Shown here in pieces: positions 54,733 to 62,903 of a stretch of 64,000 bases of DNA (the first letter of the stretch is position 1; each line of letters starts with the position of its first letter). This DNA comes from Pseudodesulfovibrio portus (GTDB lineage Bacteria > Desulfobacterota > Desulfovibrionia > Desulfovibrionales > Desulfovibrionaceae), in contig NZ_AP026708.1 of assembly GCF_026000375.1 (NCBI RefSeq), positions 2,764,001 through 2,828,000 of the forward strand, read 5' to 3'. The translations under genes were made by a program, and so were the position numbers. The notes below the pieces were generated by a model. The model was not told the origin of the DNA and ran no database searches. It saw only the letters and a program-made list of their open reading frames with translations.

Positions 54733-55530
54733 TTATGCGTTGAGATGGTTGAGGGCGGCTTCCACGGTCTCGTCGCCGTGCACGATCATGTTCAGCGATT
54801 CCACCAGGCGGGTGGGATTCTTGTGCTGGAACACGTTGCGGCCCACGGACAGCCCTGCGCCGCCTGCTTCAAGGGAATCATGCACCATCTGAAGGAAAGC
54901 CCTGGTGCTGTCAAGTTTCGGCCCGCCCGCGATGACCACCGGGACACAGCAGGAGTCGCAGACCTTGGCAAAGGTGTCGATGTCGCCGGTGTAGGGGACC
55001 TTGACCACGTCTGCGCCCAACTCGGTGCCCACGCGGGCGCAGTGGGCGACCACTTCGGGATCGTACTCGTCCTTCACCTTGGGACCGCGCGCGTAGACCA
55101 TGGCCAGCAGCGGGATGCCCCAGTTGGCGGCGTCCGAGGCCATTCTGCCGAAATCGTTCAGCATGGCGGATTCGGTCTCGTCGCCCAGGTTGCAGTGGAT
55201 GGACACGGCGTCCGCGCCCAGCCGGATGGCGTCCTCCACCGAGGCTACCAGGGACTTGGCGTTGGGGAAGGGCGACAGGGACGTGGAGGCGGACAGGTGG
55301 ACGATGAGCCCGATGTCCTTGCCCTCGGCGCGGTGGCCGCAGCGGACCAGCCCCTTGTGCTCGATGACGGCGTTGGCCCCGCCGTCCACGACCTTGCCCA
55401 CGGCTTCGCGCATGTCCACCAGCCCGTCGATGGGGCCGACTGTCACGCCGTGGTCCATGGGGACCACGATGGTGCGGCCCGTGTTGCGGTTGAAGATGCG
55501 CTCCAGTCTGATTGCTTTGCCGATGTGCAT
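54733..55530 (-). CDS. 2-amino-3,7-dideoxy-D-threo-hept-6-ulosonate synthase (AroA', class I aldolase)
   Basis: A 265-residue DeoC/FbaB-type class I aldolase. [15 protein letters not shown], the Schiff-base region [11 protein letters not shown] and [14 protein letters not shown] fit ADH synthase, which condenses 6-deoxy-5-ketofructose phosphate and aspartate semialdehyde at the start of the archaeal-type shikimate pathway. The ATG giving [13 protein letters not shown] follows AAGGAGAGAGAAC. First structural gene behind the aromatic leader. Confidence 0.93.
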   Translation of the reverse strand: MHIGKAIRLERIFNRNTGRTIVVPMDHGVTVGPIDGLVDMREAVGKVVDGGANAVIEHKGLVRCGHRAEGKDIGLIVHLSASTSLSPFPNAKSLVASVEDAIRLGADAVSIHCNLGDETESAMLNDFGRMASDAANWGIPLLAMVYARGPKVKDEYDPEVVAHCARVGTELGADVVKVPYTGDIDTFAKVCDSCCVPVVIAGGPKLDSTRAFLQMVHDSLEAGGAGLSVGRNVFQHKNPTRLVESLNMIVHGDETVEAALNHLNA

Positions 55531-55581
55531 GTTCTCTCTCCTTGATTGTTCGCTCAAGGGGGCGGGGTGTCCGGCGGTTAT

Positions 55582-55620
55582 AAAAAAACAAGGGCCGCCG
55601 GCTTTCGCCCGCGGCCCTTG
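55582..55620 (-). terminator. Attenuator terminator of the aromatic operon
   Basis: A very stable stem (CAAGGGCCGC with GCGGCCCTTG, extended by a second GC block around the loop GAAA) is followed on the minus strand by seven Ts. It lies 40 bases after the leader-peptide stop codon and 52 bases before the ADH synthase start. The sequence just upstream (CCTCTTCAAGG) can instead pair with GAAGAGG inside the leader ORF, a plausible antiterminator. Confidence 0.85.
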
Positions 55621-55659
55621 AAGAGGATTCCTGTTTTGCTTCTGTAGTCCACCAACTGG

Positions 55660-55755
55660 TTACACAGCACCTCTTCCAAGCCCGCGAGCGTGGCTGTACC
55701 AATACCAAAAATAAAAGTTGGAAAAGTATGCGTTGGAAACAGTGGTGGTCTTCAT
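55660..55755 (-). CDS. Aromatic amino-acid leader peptide (31 aa)
   Basis: A 31-codon frame on the minus strand. Residues 10-20 read YFSNFYFWYWY: four Tyr, three Phe and two Trp in 11 positions, after MKTTTVSNA and before SHARGLGRGAV. It ends 40 bases before a strong terminator and lies upstream of the genes for all three aromatic amino acids. This is the layout of a ribosome-mediated attenuator: shortage of a charged aromatic tRNA would stall the ribosome and free the following GCTTGGAAGAGG to block the terminator. A Shine-Dalgarno sequence is not obvious. The peptide itself probably has no other function. Confidence 0.85.
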   Translation of the reverse strand: MKTTTVSNAYFSNFYFWYWYSHARGLGRGAV

Positions 55756-55763
55756 GGCCACTA

Positions 55764-55792
55764 GAGCTACACCGCGAGGGTTGTTCTGTCAA
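55764..55792 (-). promoter_or_regulatory. Possible sigma-70 promoter of the aromatic operon
   Basis: A perfect -35 hexamer TTGACA (55787-55792) is followed 17 bases later by TAGCTC (55764-55769), a poor -10. If used, transcription would start within a few bases of the leader ATG. Weakly supported. Confidence 0.3.
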
Positions 55793-56012
55793 CTAAAATA
55801 TTTGTTACGATTTCAGTGAGATATCATATATTACCATATTTTCTTGCGACCGGCGGTCATTTTTATGGTGTTTAACATTTTTCGAAAGTTTGACAATTTT
55901 GACCTAAAAAAATGACTTCAAAATTGTAATAAATTACATAAATGTTAAATCAGAATACACAAAAAGCGGGACAAATGGCGACTTTTACATGAATAGCAAC
56001 AAAAAACGACTT
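55793..56012. other. AT-rich divergent regulatory region
   Basis: The AT-rich stretch between the aromatic leader and amtB shows no gene. It should carry the control sites of both transcripts; enhancer sites for a sigma-54 activator are expected but I cannot assign them. Confidence 0.4.
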
Positions 56013-56028
56013 TGGCACGGCTTTTGAT
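56013..56028 (+). promoter_or_regulatory. Sigma-54 (RpoN) promoter upstream of amtB
   Basis: TGGCACG, four bases, TTGAT: the -24 GG and -12 G are 12 bases apart as required, with A in place of C in the -12 GC. It lies about 50 bases before the amtB start codon. Ammonium-transporter/PII operons are classic sigma-54 targets. Confidence 0.7.
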
Positions 56029-56077
56029 AGAGGGGTGTCAGGTTTGAAACGCATTCCATTCAAAGAGGAGTATTGCA

Positions 56078-57436
56078 ATGTTTTCGAGAAAGTCCCCGAC
56101 CCATGTTTCCAAGAGGCTCGCCATAGGCGTGGCCGCTTTGGTTGCAGCCCTGGCTCCCACCCTCGCCTATGCAGAAGAGGTGGAGTATCTCACCCAGTCC
56201 AACGGCAACATCCTTTGGACCCTGATCGCCGCCTGTCTGGTCATGCTCATGCAGGCGGGCTTCGCGTGCGTTGAGGCCGGTTTCACCCGCGCCAAATCCG
56301 CCGGCAACATCATGATGAAGAACTTCCTGGATTTCTCCGCCGGTTCCCTCGTCTTCTTCCTGTTCGGTTTTGCCGTCATGTTCGGCCTGGATGCGGGCGG
56401 TTTCATCGGCACCTCCGGCTACATGCTGGGCGGCGTCGCCGAATCCGACATCATGTGGACCTACACCTTCTGGTTCTTCCAGTCCGTGTTCGCAGCCACC
56501 GCCGCCACCATCGTTTCCGGCGGCATGGCCGAGCGCACCAAGTTCGGCAGCTACATTATCGTATCCATCGTGATCACCGGCCTCATCTACCCCATCTCCG
56601 GCCACTGGGCCTGGGGTTCCCTGTGGCTGGGCGATGACGGCGCGGGTTGGCTGGAAGGCCTCGGCTTCTGCGACTTCGCCGGTTCCTCCGTGGTCCACTC
56701 CGTGGGTGGCTGGGTCGCCCTGGCTGGTGCCCTGGTTCTCGGTCCCCGTGTCGGCAAGTACTCCGAAGACGGAAAGGCCAAGGCCATTCCCGGTCACAAC
56801 ATCCCCCTGGCCGGTCTGGGCGTGTTCCTGCTCTGGTTCGGTTGGTTCGGCTTCAACCCCGGTTCCACCACCACCGCCGACAACACCATCGGCCTGATCG
56901 CCATGAACACCTCCCTGGCCGCTGCCGGCGGCGTGCTCGGCGCCATGTTCATCTCCTGGTTCCGTTACGGCAAGCCCGACATCTCCATGACCATGAACGG
57001 CGCCCTGGCCGGCCTGGTCGGCATCACCGCCCCCTGTGCCACCGTCACTCCCGGCGCTTCCATCCTCATCGGCCTCATCGCCGGTCTCCTGGTCGTCCTG
57101 TCCATCGAATTCATCGACAAGGTGCTCAAGATCGACGATCCGGTCGGCGCATCCTCGGTCCACGGCGTCTGCGGCGCCTGGGGCACCATTGCGGCGGGCC
57201 TGTTCAACGTCGACGGCGGATTGTTCTACGGCGGCGGCATGGCCCAGCTCGGCGTGCAGCTGATCGGCGTGGGCGTGTTCTTCATCTGGGCTTTCGGTGC
57301 CGGTTACATCCTGATGTCCGCCGTCAAGGCCATCTTCGGCATCCGCGTCAAGAAGGAAGAAGAGCTCAAGGGCCTGGACATCGCCGAACACGGCTCCGAG
57401 TCCTACAACGGTTTCCAGCTCTTCAGCAACGAATAG
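56078..57436 (+). CDS. amtB: Ammonium transporter AmtB
   Basis: A 452-residue protein with a signal-peptide-like N-terminus (GVAALVAALAPTLAYA) and eleven expected membrane helices. The pore histidines lie in VVHSVGG and SVHGVCG; MLMQAGFACVEAGFTRAK and GFNPGST are conserved. It conducts ammonia/ammonium across the inner membrane. The ATG follows GAGGAG. The PII gene follows 42 bases downstream, so PII should gate the channel. Confidence 0.97.
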   Translation: MFSRKSPTHVSKRLAIGVAALVAALAPTLAYAEEVEYLTQSNGNILWTLIAACLVMLMQAGFACVEAGFTRAKSAGNIMMKNFLDFSAGSLVFFLFGFAVMFGLDAGGFIGTSGYMLGGVAESDIMWTYTFWFFQSVFAATAATIVSGGMAERTKFGSYIIVSIVITGLIYPISGHWAWGSLWLGDDGAGWLEGLGFCDFAGSSVVHSVGGWVALAGALVLGPRVGKYSEDGKAKAIPGHNIPLAGLGVFLLWFGWFGFNPGSTTTADNTIGLIAMNTSLAAAGGVLGAMFISWFRYGKPDISMTMNGALAGLVGITAPCATVTPGASILIGLIAGLLVVLSIEFIDKVLKIDDPVGASSVHGVCGAWGTIAAGLFNVDGGLFYGGGMAQLGVQLIGVGVFFIWAFGAGYILMSAVKAIFGIRVKKEEELKGLDIAEHGSESYNGFQLFSNE

Positions 57437-57478
57437 GGCCAGTTGACGCTTAACCAGAGATCATAAGGAGATATAGAA

Positions 57479-57811
57479 ATGAAGCTCATCATAGCATACA
57501 TCAGGCCTGAGATGCTGAACGCAGTGAAGCAGGCCCTTTACGCCAAGGAGATCTACTCCCTGTCCGTGACCAACGTCCTCGGTTCGGGCCGCCAGAAAGG
57601 CTTTACCGAAACCTACCGCGGCGTGCAGATGGAAGTGAACCTGCTCAAGAAGGTCCGTCTCGAGATCGCTGTCAACGACAGCTTCGAGCCCCTGGCCATC
57701 GAGGCCATCAAGACCGCCGGACAGACCGGCAACGAAGGCGACGGCGTGATCTTCGTCGTCGAGTTGGCCAAGGCCATGCGCATCAGGACCGGCGAGGACG
57801 GTATCCTCTAG
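57479..57811 (+). CDS. PII signal-transduction protein (GlnK-type)
   Basis: A 110-residue PII protein with AAGGAG ahead of the ATG. The B loop (QTGNEGDGVIFV) and C-terminal RIRTGEDGIL are typical. In the T loop Tyr46 is kept (TETYRG) but position 51, the uridylylated Tyr of proteobacterial GlnB/GlnK, is Met (VQMEVNLL). Control by uridylylation is therefore unlikely; binding of ATP/ADP and 2-oxoglutarate should still regulate AmtB. Encoded with amtB behind a sigma-54 promoter. Confidence 0.93.
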   Translation: MKLIIAYIRPEMLNAVKQALYAKEIYSLSVTNVLGSGRQKGFTETYRGVQMEVNLLKKVRLEIAVNDSFEPLAIEAIKTAGQTGNEGDGVIFVVELAKAMRIRTGEDGIL

Positions 57812-57837
57812 GACGGATTGCGACACGTATACAAGCG

Positions 57838-57872
57838 CCGGGGCGGCGTCCACACACCGCCGCCCCGGCCTT
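57838..57872 (+). terminator. GC hairpin after the PII gene
   Basis: Arms GCCGGGGCGGCG and CGCCGCCCCGGC with a 9-nt loop lie shortly after the PII stop codon. The following bases are not T-rich, so it may be a pause or processing site instead of a strong terminator. Confidence 0.55.
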
Positions 57873-57937
57873 ATGCCGGATTTCCCCGGCACGGTTTGAG
57901 AGCAAAGAGCCGGCGAGCAAAAATAACGAGAATTTCA

Positions 57938-59185
57938 GTGTTGAAGACAGTGCCGGACCTTGGCGAGATCATTGAAAACAGGTCCATCATCATCCACTTC
58001 CAGCCCCAGGTTTCCCTCAAGCGGAAGGCCGTTGTCGGGCTGGAGGCCCTGAGCAGAGGATTCGACCCCCAAAGCGGAGAAATCATACCTCCAACCCTGC
58101 TGTTCGCGCAGGCCCGGGACAAGGCATCCCGGCTCGCCCTGGACCGGGCCTGCCGAACCAACGCGGTCGAAGCTTTCGCCTCCCTCCATCGAAGGGAAAA
58201 AAGCCTGATGCTCTCCATGAACGTCGATGCCTCCTGCATCAACGAGGAGACGCGCGGCTCCAACCACATCCTGAATCTGGCAAAGCGGTGCGGGGTCAGC
58301 CCCGGCAACGTGATCATCGAGATCATCGAATCCCGATGCGACGACACCGAGGCCCTGATGGAGTTCGTGCGCTTCTATCGCAAGCACGGCTTTCTTATCG
58401 CCCTGGACGACGTGGGCGTGGGCTTTTCCAACCTGGATCGCATTCCCATGCTCAAGCCGGACGTCATCAAGCTCGACCGCTGCCTGATCAACGGGGTCAA
58501 CAAGCATTTCCACAAGCTGGAAGTGGTCCGCAGCTTCGTGCAGATGGCCAACCGGCTCGGCTGCCTTGTCCTGGCCGAGGGAGTGGAGACCGCCGAGGAG
58601 GCCATGTGCCTGCTCTCCAACGGGGTGGACGTGTTCCAGGGATTCTATTTCGCCCGGCCCGCTCCGGGGCTGGACGCGGTGCCCGGCATGGAGAGCAAGG
58701 TCAACGCCCTGGCCGAAAGGCACCGTGAGAACCGGACGCAGCAGATCGCCGAGGACAAGCGGCGCTATTCCAGCTACGACCTGACCGTGCTGACCATGTG
58801 CCAGGCCCTGGCCGAGAGCCCGGCCAGGGACACCTGCAAGGACCTGGCCCGGTTCATCGACACCTACCCGAGCGTGGAGTGTCTCTACGTGCTGGACATG
58901 AAGGGGAACCAGATTTCCGAAACCCTGTGCAACCCCGCCCGGCTCAACAGCAGCAAGCGGTTCTTGTATGAACCCGCCAGCGAGGGAGCCGACCATTCGC
59001 TCAAGGAATACTTCCTGCCGATCCAGGCCGGGCTGGAGAAGTTCACCACCCGTCCCTACATATCACTGGCTTCGGGCAACCTCTGCACAACCATCTCCCA
59101 CGTCTTCTACCACAAGGGCACCGGCCGCCACCGCATCCTGTGCGTGGACATGAAGCGCGAGGAGGAATCGTCCTGCAACTGGTAG
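57938..59185 (+). CDS. EAL-domain protein with C-terminal sensory-like domain
   Basis: About 415 residues. The EAL domain covers roughly 15-255: EALSRG (residues 36-38 EAL), NVDASCI, IIEIIES, LDDVGVGFSNLDR, IKLDRCLI, LAEGVETAEE and FQGFYFARP. Most residues binding metal and cyclic di-GMP are kept, although DDFG has become DDVG. The rest (about 280-415, YPSVECLYVLDMKGNQIS) resembles a PAS/cache-like fold. Likely a cyclic-di-GMP phosphodiesterase or receptor. The GTG start has a weak ribosome-binding site; a TTG follows it directly. Confidence 0.85.
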   Translation: MLKTVPDLGEIIENRSIIIHFQPQVSLKRKAVVGLEALSRGFDPQSGEIIPPTLLFAQARDKASRLALDRACRTNAVEAFASLHRREKSLMLSMNVDASCINEETRGSNHILNLAKRCGVSPGNVIIEIIESRCDDTEALMEFVRFYRKHGFLIALDDVGVGFSNLDRIPMLKPDVIKLDRCLINGVNKHFHKLEVVRSFVQMANRLGCLVLAEGVETAEEAMCLLSNGVDVFQGFYFARPAPGLDAVPGMESKVNALAERHRENRTQQIAEDKRRYSSYDLTVLTMCQALAESPARDTCKDLARFIDTYPSVECLYVLDMKGNQISETLCNPARLNSSKRFLYEPASEGADHSLKEYFLPIQAGLEKFTTRPYISLASGNLCTTISHVFYHKGTGRHRILCVDMKREEESSCNW

Positions 59186-59200
59186 CCTCCGGGCGCAAGA

Positions 59201-59230
59201 AAAGGGCGGAAACGTGAGTCTCCGCCCTTT
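59201..59230. terminator. Bidirectional terminator between convergent genes
   Basis: Perfect stem AAAGGGCGGA / TCCGCCCTTT with a 10-nt loop lies between the convergent EAL and PEP-CTERM genes and can serve both. Confidence 0.7.
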
Positions 59231-59258
59231 ATGCAGTTTTACGTTCCGGTCCCGGGTC

Positions 59259-60122
59259 TTATGCCGTGGTGAACCTGCGCCGGACTACCGTCAGGCCTGC
59301 GATGCCGAAACCGAGCAGCAGGGCCGTGCCCGGGATGGGGGTTGCCTGAGAAGCGGCCACTGCGTACCACGCCTCCGCAATCATTATCCTGCCGTCACCG
59401 TTCAGGTGGCCGCCGTCGTCGGTCCAGCCGGACCACAGGGTTTGGTATACCGAGCCGTCGCCGGCCACGTATGTCTGTTCATTGCCGAACTCGTCGTGCG
59501 CCTCCAGGTCGGCGATGTCGAAGAGCAGCTTGTCGTTGGTCTCGGCATAGGCGCGAACCGCTTCGTTGTATCGGTTGCGCAGGTCGTTGCTGCTGCCTGA
59601 GCCGGTGGTCAGGGGCATGGTGGTGTAGACGAAGGTGGCCGAGTATTGGCCTTCCAGCTCGTTCATCATTGCCAGGTACACGCTGACATCGGCTGCCTGG
59701 TCAATGTAGCAGAGCTTGTCCATGACGAAGTCCGCCGAGTTGCCCCAGCCTGCCTTTACCATGGTCTCGAAGATCGTGTACTTGCTGGCCCAGCCCGGAT
59801 TGCCGCGGTTCACGTCGTAGACCGAGCCGGGGGTCAGGCCGCCCGCGGGCGGAGCGGACCCCGAGGACGCGGTGGGCGTGGTCAGCTGGTATTTGTTGGA
59901 ATCGCCGGAGTGCAGGGTGTCCATGCCGCCGAGCATGTTGCCGCCCACCGAGGCGTGGGTGAACATCCAGGTCTGTTGGCCTATGGCGTCATAGGCGGCC
60001 TGGTTCAAAGAGTTGAAGTCATGTGTGCCGACGTACGAGTAGTCGATGGTCAGCGCCCATGCCGTTGACGATGCCAGGATCGTCAGCAGCAAAGCCAGAG
60101 CAAGCCTTTTGAAATAATCCAT
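59259..60122 (-). CDS. Secreted PEP-CTERM protein with SGNH-hydrolase-like motifs
   Basis: A 287-residue exported protein: signal peptide ALALLLTILASSTAWA, then an extracellular domain with THASVGGNMLGG (Ser block) and DDGGHLNGDGR (Asp-x-x-His block) suggestive of an SGNH/GDSL esterase. The C-terminus is a sorting signal: a Pro-Gly motif (TPIPGTALLLGFGIAGL) ending in RRRF. The latter is the PEP-CTERM type recognised by exosortase; no exosortase is in the window. The ATG giving MDYFKRLAL follows AAGGAG. Hydrolase activity is a guess from two motifs. Confidence 0.8.
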   Translation of the reverse strand: MDYFKRLALALLLTILASSTAWALTIDYSYVGTHDFNSLNQAAYDAIGQQTWMFTHASVGGNMLGGMDTLHSGDSNKYQLTTPTASSGSAPPAGGLTPGSVYDVNRGNPGWASKYTIFETMVKAGWGNSADFVMDKLCYIDQAADVSVYLAMMNELEGQYSATFVYTTMPLTTGSGSSNDLRNRYNEAVRAYAETNDKLLFDIADLEAHDEFGNEQTYVAGDGSVYQTLWSGWTDDGGHLNGDGRIMIAEAWYAVAASQATPIPGTALLLGFGIAGLTVVRRRFTTA

Positions 60123-60342
60123 GCCGGAAATCTCCTTTTCGATACCCGCTGGTTGCAGTGATCGATCCACCCCGGAGAAACATTCCTCTGGCGATAGAGA
60201 GCAAAACCGGTGCCATAATTTGACCGAATATACTGTTTGGGCCGCTTGATCAAGGGGTGCGGAGAATTTTCTTCGGCTGCGAAAGTCATTGAGGTTGTGG
60301 TAATGGTGGGTTGAGTGGTGCTCCTGTCTGCATGACGTAGAA

Positions 60343-60771
60343 TTATTGTCGGCCTGCCGGGTCCTGATCGATTTTGCCTGTGAACCAGCTTGCGGCCGCT
60401 TTTGAATCGCTGAAGAGCCGGACCGTGAAGGACCTGTTGATCAGCGCGGTCTCGAAGAGCCGGGCAGCGGCCTCACCCCGGTGGTCATGAACGATGGCGA
60501 TCCGGCCCCGCATTGCGGGGGACGCCAGTTCAGCGAGGCATTCGCCGAATTGAACCGCATCGTACATGGACAATTCCGACGTCGACTTTCTTATGTCGGC
60601 CAGTATGCCGTTGAGATTGTGGTCGAGCCGGTTCCTGAGGGATTTCTCGGCCAGATCGAGCAGGGCGGGTCCATCCAGAACCCCTTCACAGGTGCACAGT
60701 ATGTAGTCGGGTTTTGTTTCCAGCGCGATTTTGCAGGGTGGCAGCTGTCCGTCTTCGTCCGATTCCCGCAT
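60343..60771 (-). CDS. Small STAS-like protein, second copy
   Basis: A 142-residue soluble protein. After a variable start the core runs from ALETKPDYILCTCEGVLDGP to NRSFTVRLFSDSKAAASWF, sharing the NRS...RLF.D...A..W ending and overall plan with the 122-residue protein at 7978-8346. GGGAG precedes the ATG. No operon partner. Function unknown; in STAS-like proteins a conserved Ser can be a phosphorylation site, but I cannot identify one with confidence. Confidence 0.7.
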   Translation of the reverse strand: MRESDEDGQLPPCKIALETKPDYILCTCEGVLDGPALLDLAEKSLRNRLDHNLNGILADIRKSTSELSMYDAVQFGECLAELASPAMRGRIAIVHDHRGEAAARLFETALINRSFTVRLFSDSKAAASWFTGKIDQDPAGRQ

Positions 60772-60936
60772 TTGGGTACTCCCTGTCGTGAGTGGGATGG
60801 GGTTTTATTATGTTGGAATGAGCATAATAAGAATGACCTGAACGCGCAACCGGTTTGATGCAGGGCGCATGGATATCCGGGTGGAAACACCGGGGTGGCC
60901 GGTTTCAGTCTTTTCTGCGCACCATGGCCCATGTTG

Positions 60937-60971
60937 AAAGGGAGGGGCGGCCTAGGCGCGCCCCTCCCTTT
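60937..60971 (-). terminator. Terminator hairpin of the glutamate-synthase-domain gene
   Basis: Stem AAAGGGAGGGGCG / CGCCCCTCCCTTT with a short loop just after the stop codon. The T run is short, so efficiency is uncertain. Confidence 0.6.
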
Positions 60972-61001
60972 GGGTGGTGGTGTCGTTGATCGGGTGAGCC
61001 G

Positions 61002-62630
61002 CTACATGTCGAGTATCTTCTTGGCGGACTCGTCCATGATGTCGGTGATGAACTTGACGCCGGTCTCTTTTTCCGTCTCACGGTTGCCGGAGGCGATGTC
61101 GTCGCGACCGACCTGTTGGAGGTTGAACTTGCGCGCGCCGCACATGAGCTGCTGCAGCCCTGCGGAGAGTTTGTCCACGAGGCTCCAGATGGCCACGGCC
61201 CCGAGGGGGACGTTCTTCATCTCGTTCTTGCCGATCTGCTTTTCCACGTCCTGGTAGCAGGTGAAGATTTCCTCGGCGGACCGGCCGTACTTGCTGACTG
61301 CGGCGGGGAGCTTGTCCCAGTTGCCGTTGACGGTTTCGCGGCGTTCGGGGAAGAGCACTCCTTCGATGTTGGAGCCGAGGAAGCCGGGGATCATCATGGC
61401 GCGGCCCATGCAGATCATCTTGGTGTAGGGCGCGCCCAGTGCGAGGGCCTTGAAGATGTTGCTGCCCTTGGCGAAGCCGCCGGCAAAGGACATGTCCACC
61501 ACGCGCTTGCCGCGTGCGGCCAGGCGGGAGGCGTATTCGTGGGCCTTGGCGTGGAGCAGGATGGAGGGAACGCCCCAGCTTTCCATCATGTTCCAGGGGC
61601 TCATGCCGGTGCCGCCGCCGGAGCCGTCCATGGTCAGCAGGTCGAGTTCGGCCTCGGAGGCGAACTTGATGGCCATGGCCAGGGCTTCCATGCCGTAGGA
61701 CCCGGTTTTCAGGGATATCCGCTTGAAGCCAAGTTCGCGCAGGTACTTGACCGAGGTCATGAACTCGTCGCGGACCTGCTCGTAGGTGGACAGGTTGGTG
61801 TAGCCCAGCCGACTGTGGCGGGCGAAATGCTTGATGGAGCCGCGCGCGTAGCCTTCCTGGACCTCGGGCTTTTCGGGGTCGGGATCAACGAGATAGCCGC
61901 GTTTCTTCAGGAATTGGGCGTATTCCAGGCTGGTGACTTCGATTTCACCGCCGATGTTCTTGGCACCCTGGCCCCACTTGAGTTCGATGATGACCTTGTC
62001 GCCGTATTTTTCGGCCACGTATTCGGCCACACCGTTGCGGGTGTCTTCCACGTTGAGCTGGACGATGATGGCGCCGTAGCCGTCGTAATAGCGCATGTAG
62101 GTGTCGATGCGGCGTTCCAGTTCCGGAGCCTTGGCGATGCGGCCGTTCTTGATCTCGGATTGCCGGTCCACGCCGACCACGTTTTCACCCACGACGATGG
62201 GTGCGCCCACCAGGGCGCAGCCCACGGCAAAGGCGTCCCAGTACTTGGCTGCGATGAAGGTGGAGCCGAGGGCGCCGGTCATGAAGGGAACCTTGCACTT
62301 GGTGATTTCCCTTGCGCCGAAGGAGGTCTCGAGGCTGACGTCGGTGAAGAGCAGGTCGCCGTCGGTGTCGGCGGCGCCCATCGCCCCGTAGTTCAACCCC
62401 TGAATCCGGAGGGAGTTGTAGGAAACGCCCACGTGGGTCGTGTTGCCGCTGCCTGCGGTGACAAGGCCGAAGTCGCGGGGGTAGAGGATTTCACGACCGC
62501 GCATGGATGCAAGCCAGGTCTCGCATTTCCCCTGGCAGTCCGCCCGGCAGAGGGTACAGAGTCCGGACTCGATGGCGTTGCCACGGTTCACGCTTCCGAT
62601 GACATCATTGCTTTTGGGATAGTTGTTCAT
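61002..62630 (-). CDS. FMN-dependent glutamate-synthase-like protein (archaeal-type GltB domain)
   Basis: A 542-residue protein corresponding to the synthase domain of glutamate synthase without the amidotransferase domain. An N-terminal cysteine cluster CTLCRADCQGKC precedes the FMN-binding barrel (GSFGAREI-like start, IELKWGQGAKNIGG, MDGSGGGTGMSPW, FAGGFAKGSNIF). Such free-standing proteins work with separate glutaminase and reductase subunits in archaea and anaerobes. The ATG giving MNNYPKS follows GGAGC. The partner subunits are not in the window, so the reaction is inferred. Confidence 0.88.
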   Translation of the reverse strand: MNNYPKSNDVIGSVNRGNAIESGLCTLCRADCQGKCETWLASMRGREILYPRDFGLVTAGSGNTTHVGVSYNSLRIQGLNYGAMGAADTDGDLLFTDVSLETSFGAREITKCKVPFMTGALGSTFIAAKYWDAFAVGCALVGAPIVVGENVVGVDRQSEIKNGRIAKAPELERRIDTYMRYYDGYGAIIVQLNVEDTRNGVAEYVAEKYGDKVIIELKWGQGAKNIGGEIEVTSLEYAQFLKKRGYLVDPDPEKPEVQEGYARGSIKHFARHSRLGYTNLSTYEQVRDEFMTSVKYLRELGFKRISLKTGSYGMEALAMAIKFASEAELDLLTMDGSGGGTGMSPWNMMESWGVPSILLHAKAHEYASRLAARGKRVVDMSFAGGFAKGSNIFKALALGAPYTKMICMGRAMMIPGFLGSNIEGVLFPERRETVNGNWDKLPAAVSKYGRSAEEIFTCYQDVEKQIGKNEMKNVPLGAVAIWSLVDKLSAGLQQLMCGARKFNLQQVGRDDIASGNRETEKETGVKFITDIMDESAKKILDM

Positions 62631-62853
62631 GCTAGCTCCGCATTTAGATATGGAAAGGACAAACGAATATGTGAACATGAGCGCAATAAAGCTGGAGATT
62701 CCTAGCAGAAAGTGGCGTGATTGTCATGGATTTTCGACAACGATGGAAAATATTGCCCTACAAAAATGTAGTTTTTGCTAATTTTGGACATTCGAATCAG
62801 TTTCTAAACGGAAAGGGCGGACTCGTTCGGGAGTCCCCGTGTCGGCGGGAATG

Positions 62854-62886
62854 AAAAAAGGGTGGAAGCCGAAGCTTCCACCCTTT
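62854..62886 (-). terminator. Intrinsic terminator of metK
   Basis: A 13-bp perfect stem AAAGGGTGGAAGC / GCTTCCACCCTTT with a 4-nt loop, followed by Ts on the minus strand, just after the metK stop codon. Confidence 0.85.
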
Positions 62887-62903
62887 GATCGGCTGGAGGG
62901 GCG

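Noticed and set aside
57818-57937. Longer N-terminus for the EAL protein (starting at 57818)
   Set aside because: The extension would read through the GC hairpin after the PII gene and is Arg/Pro-rich with no family similarity.
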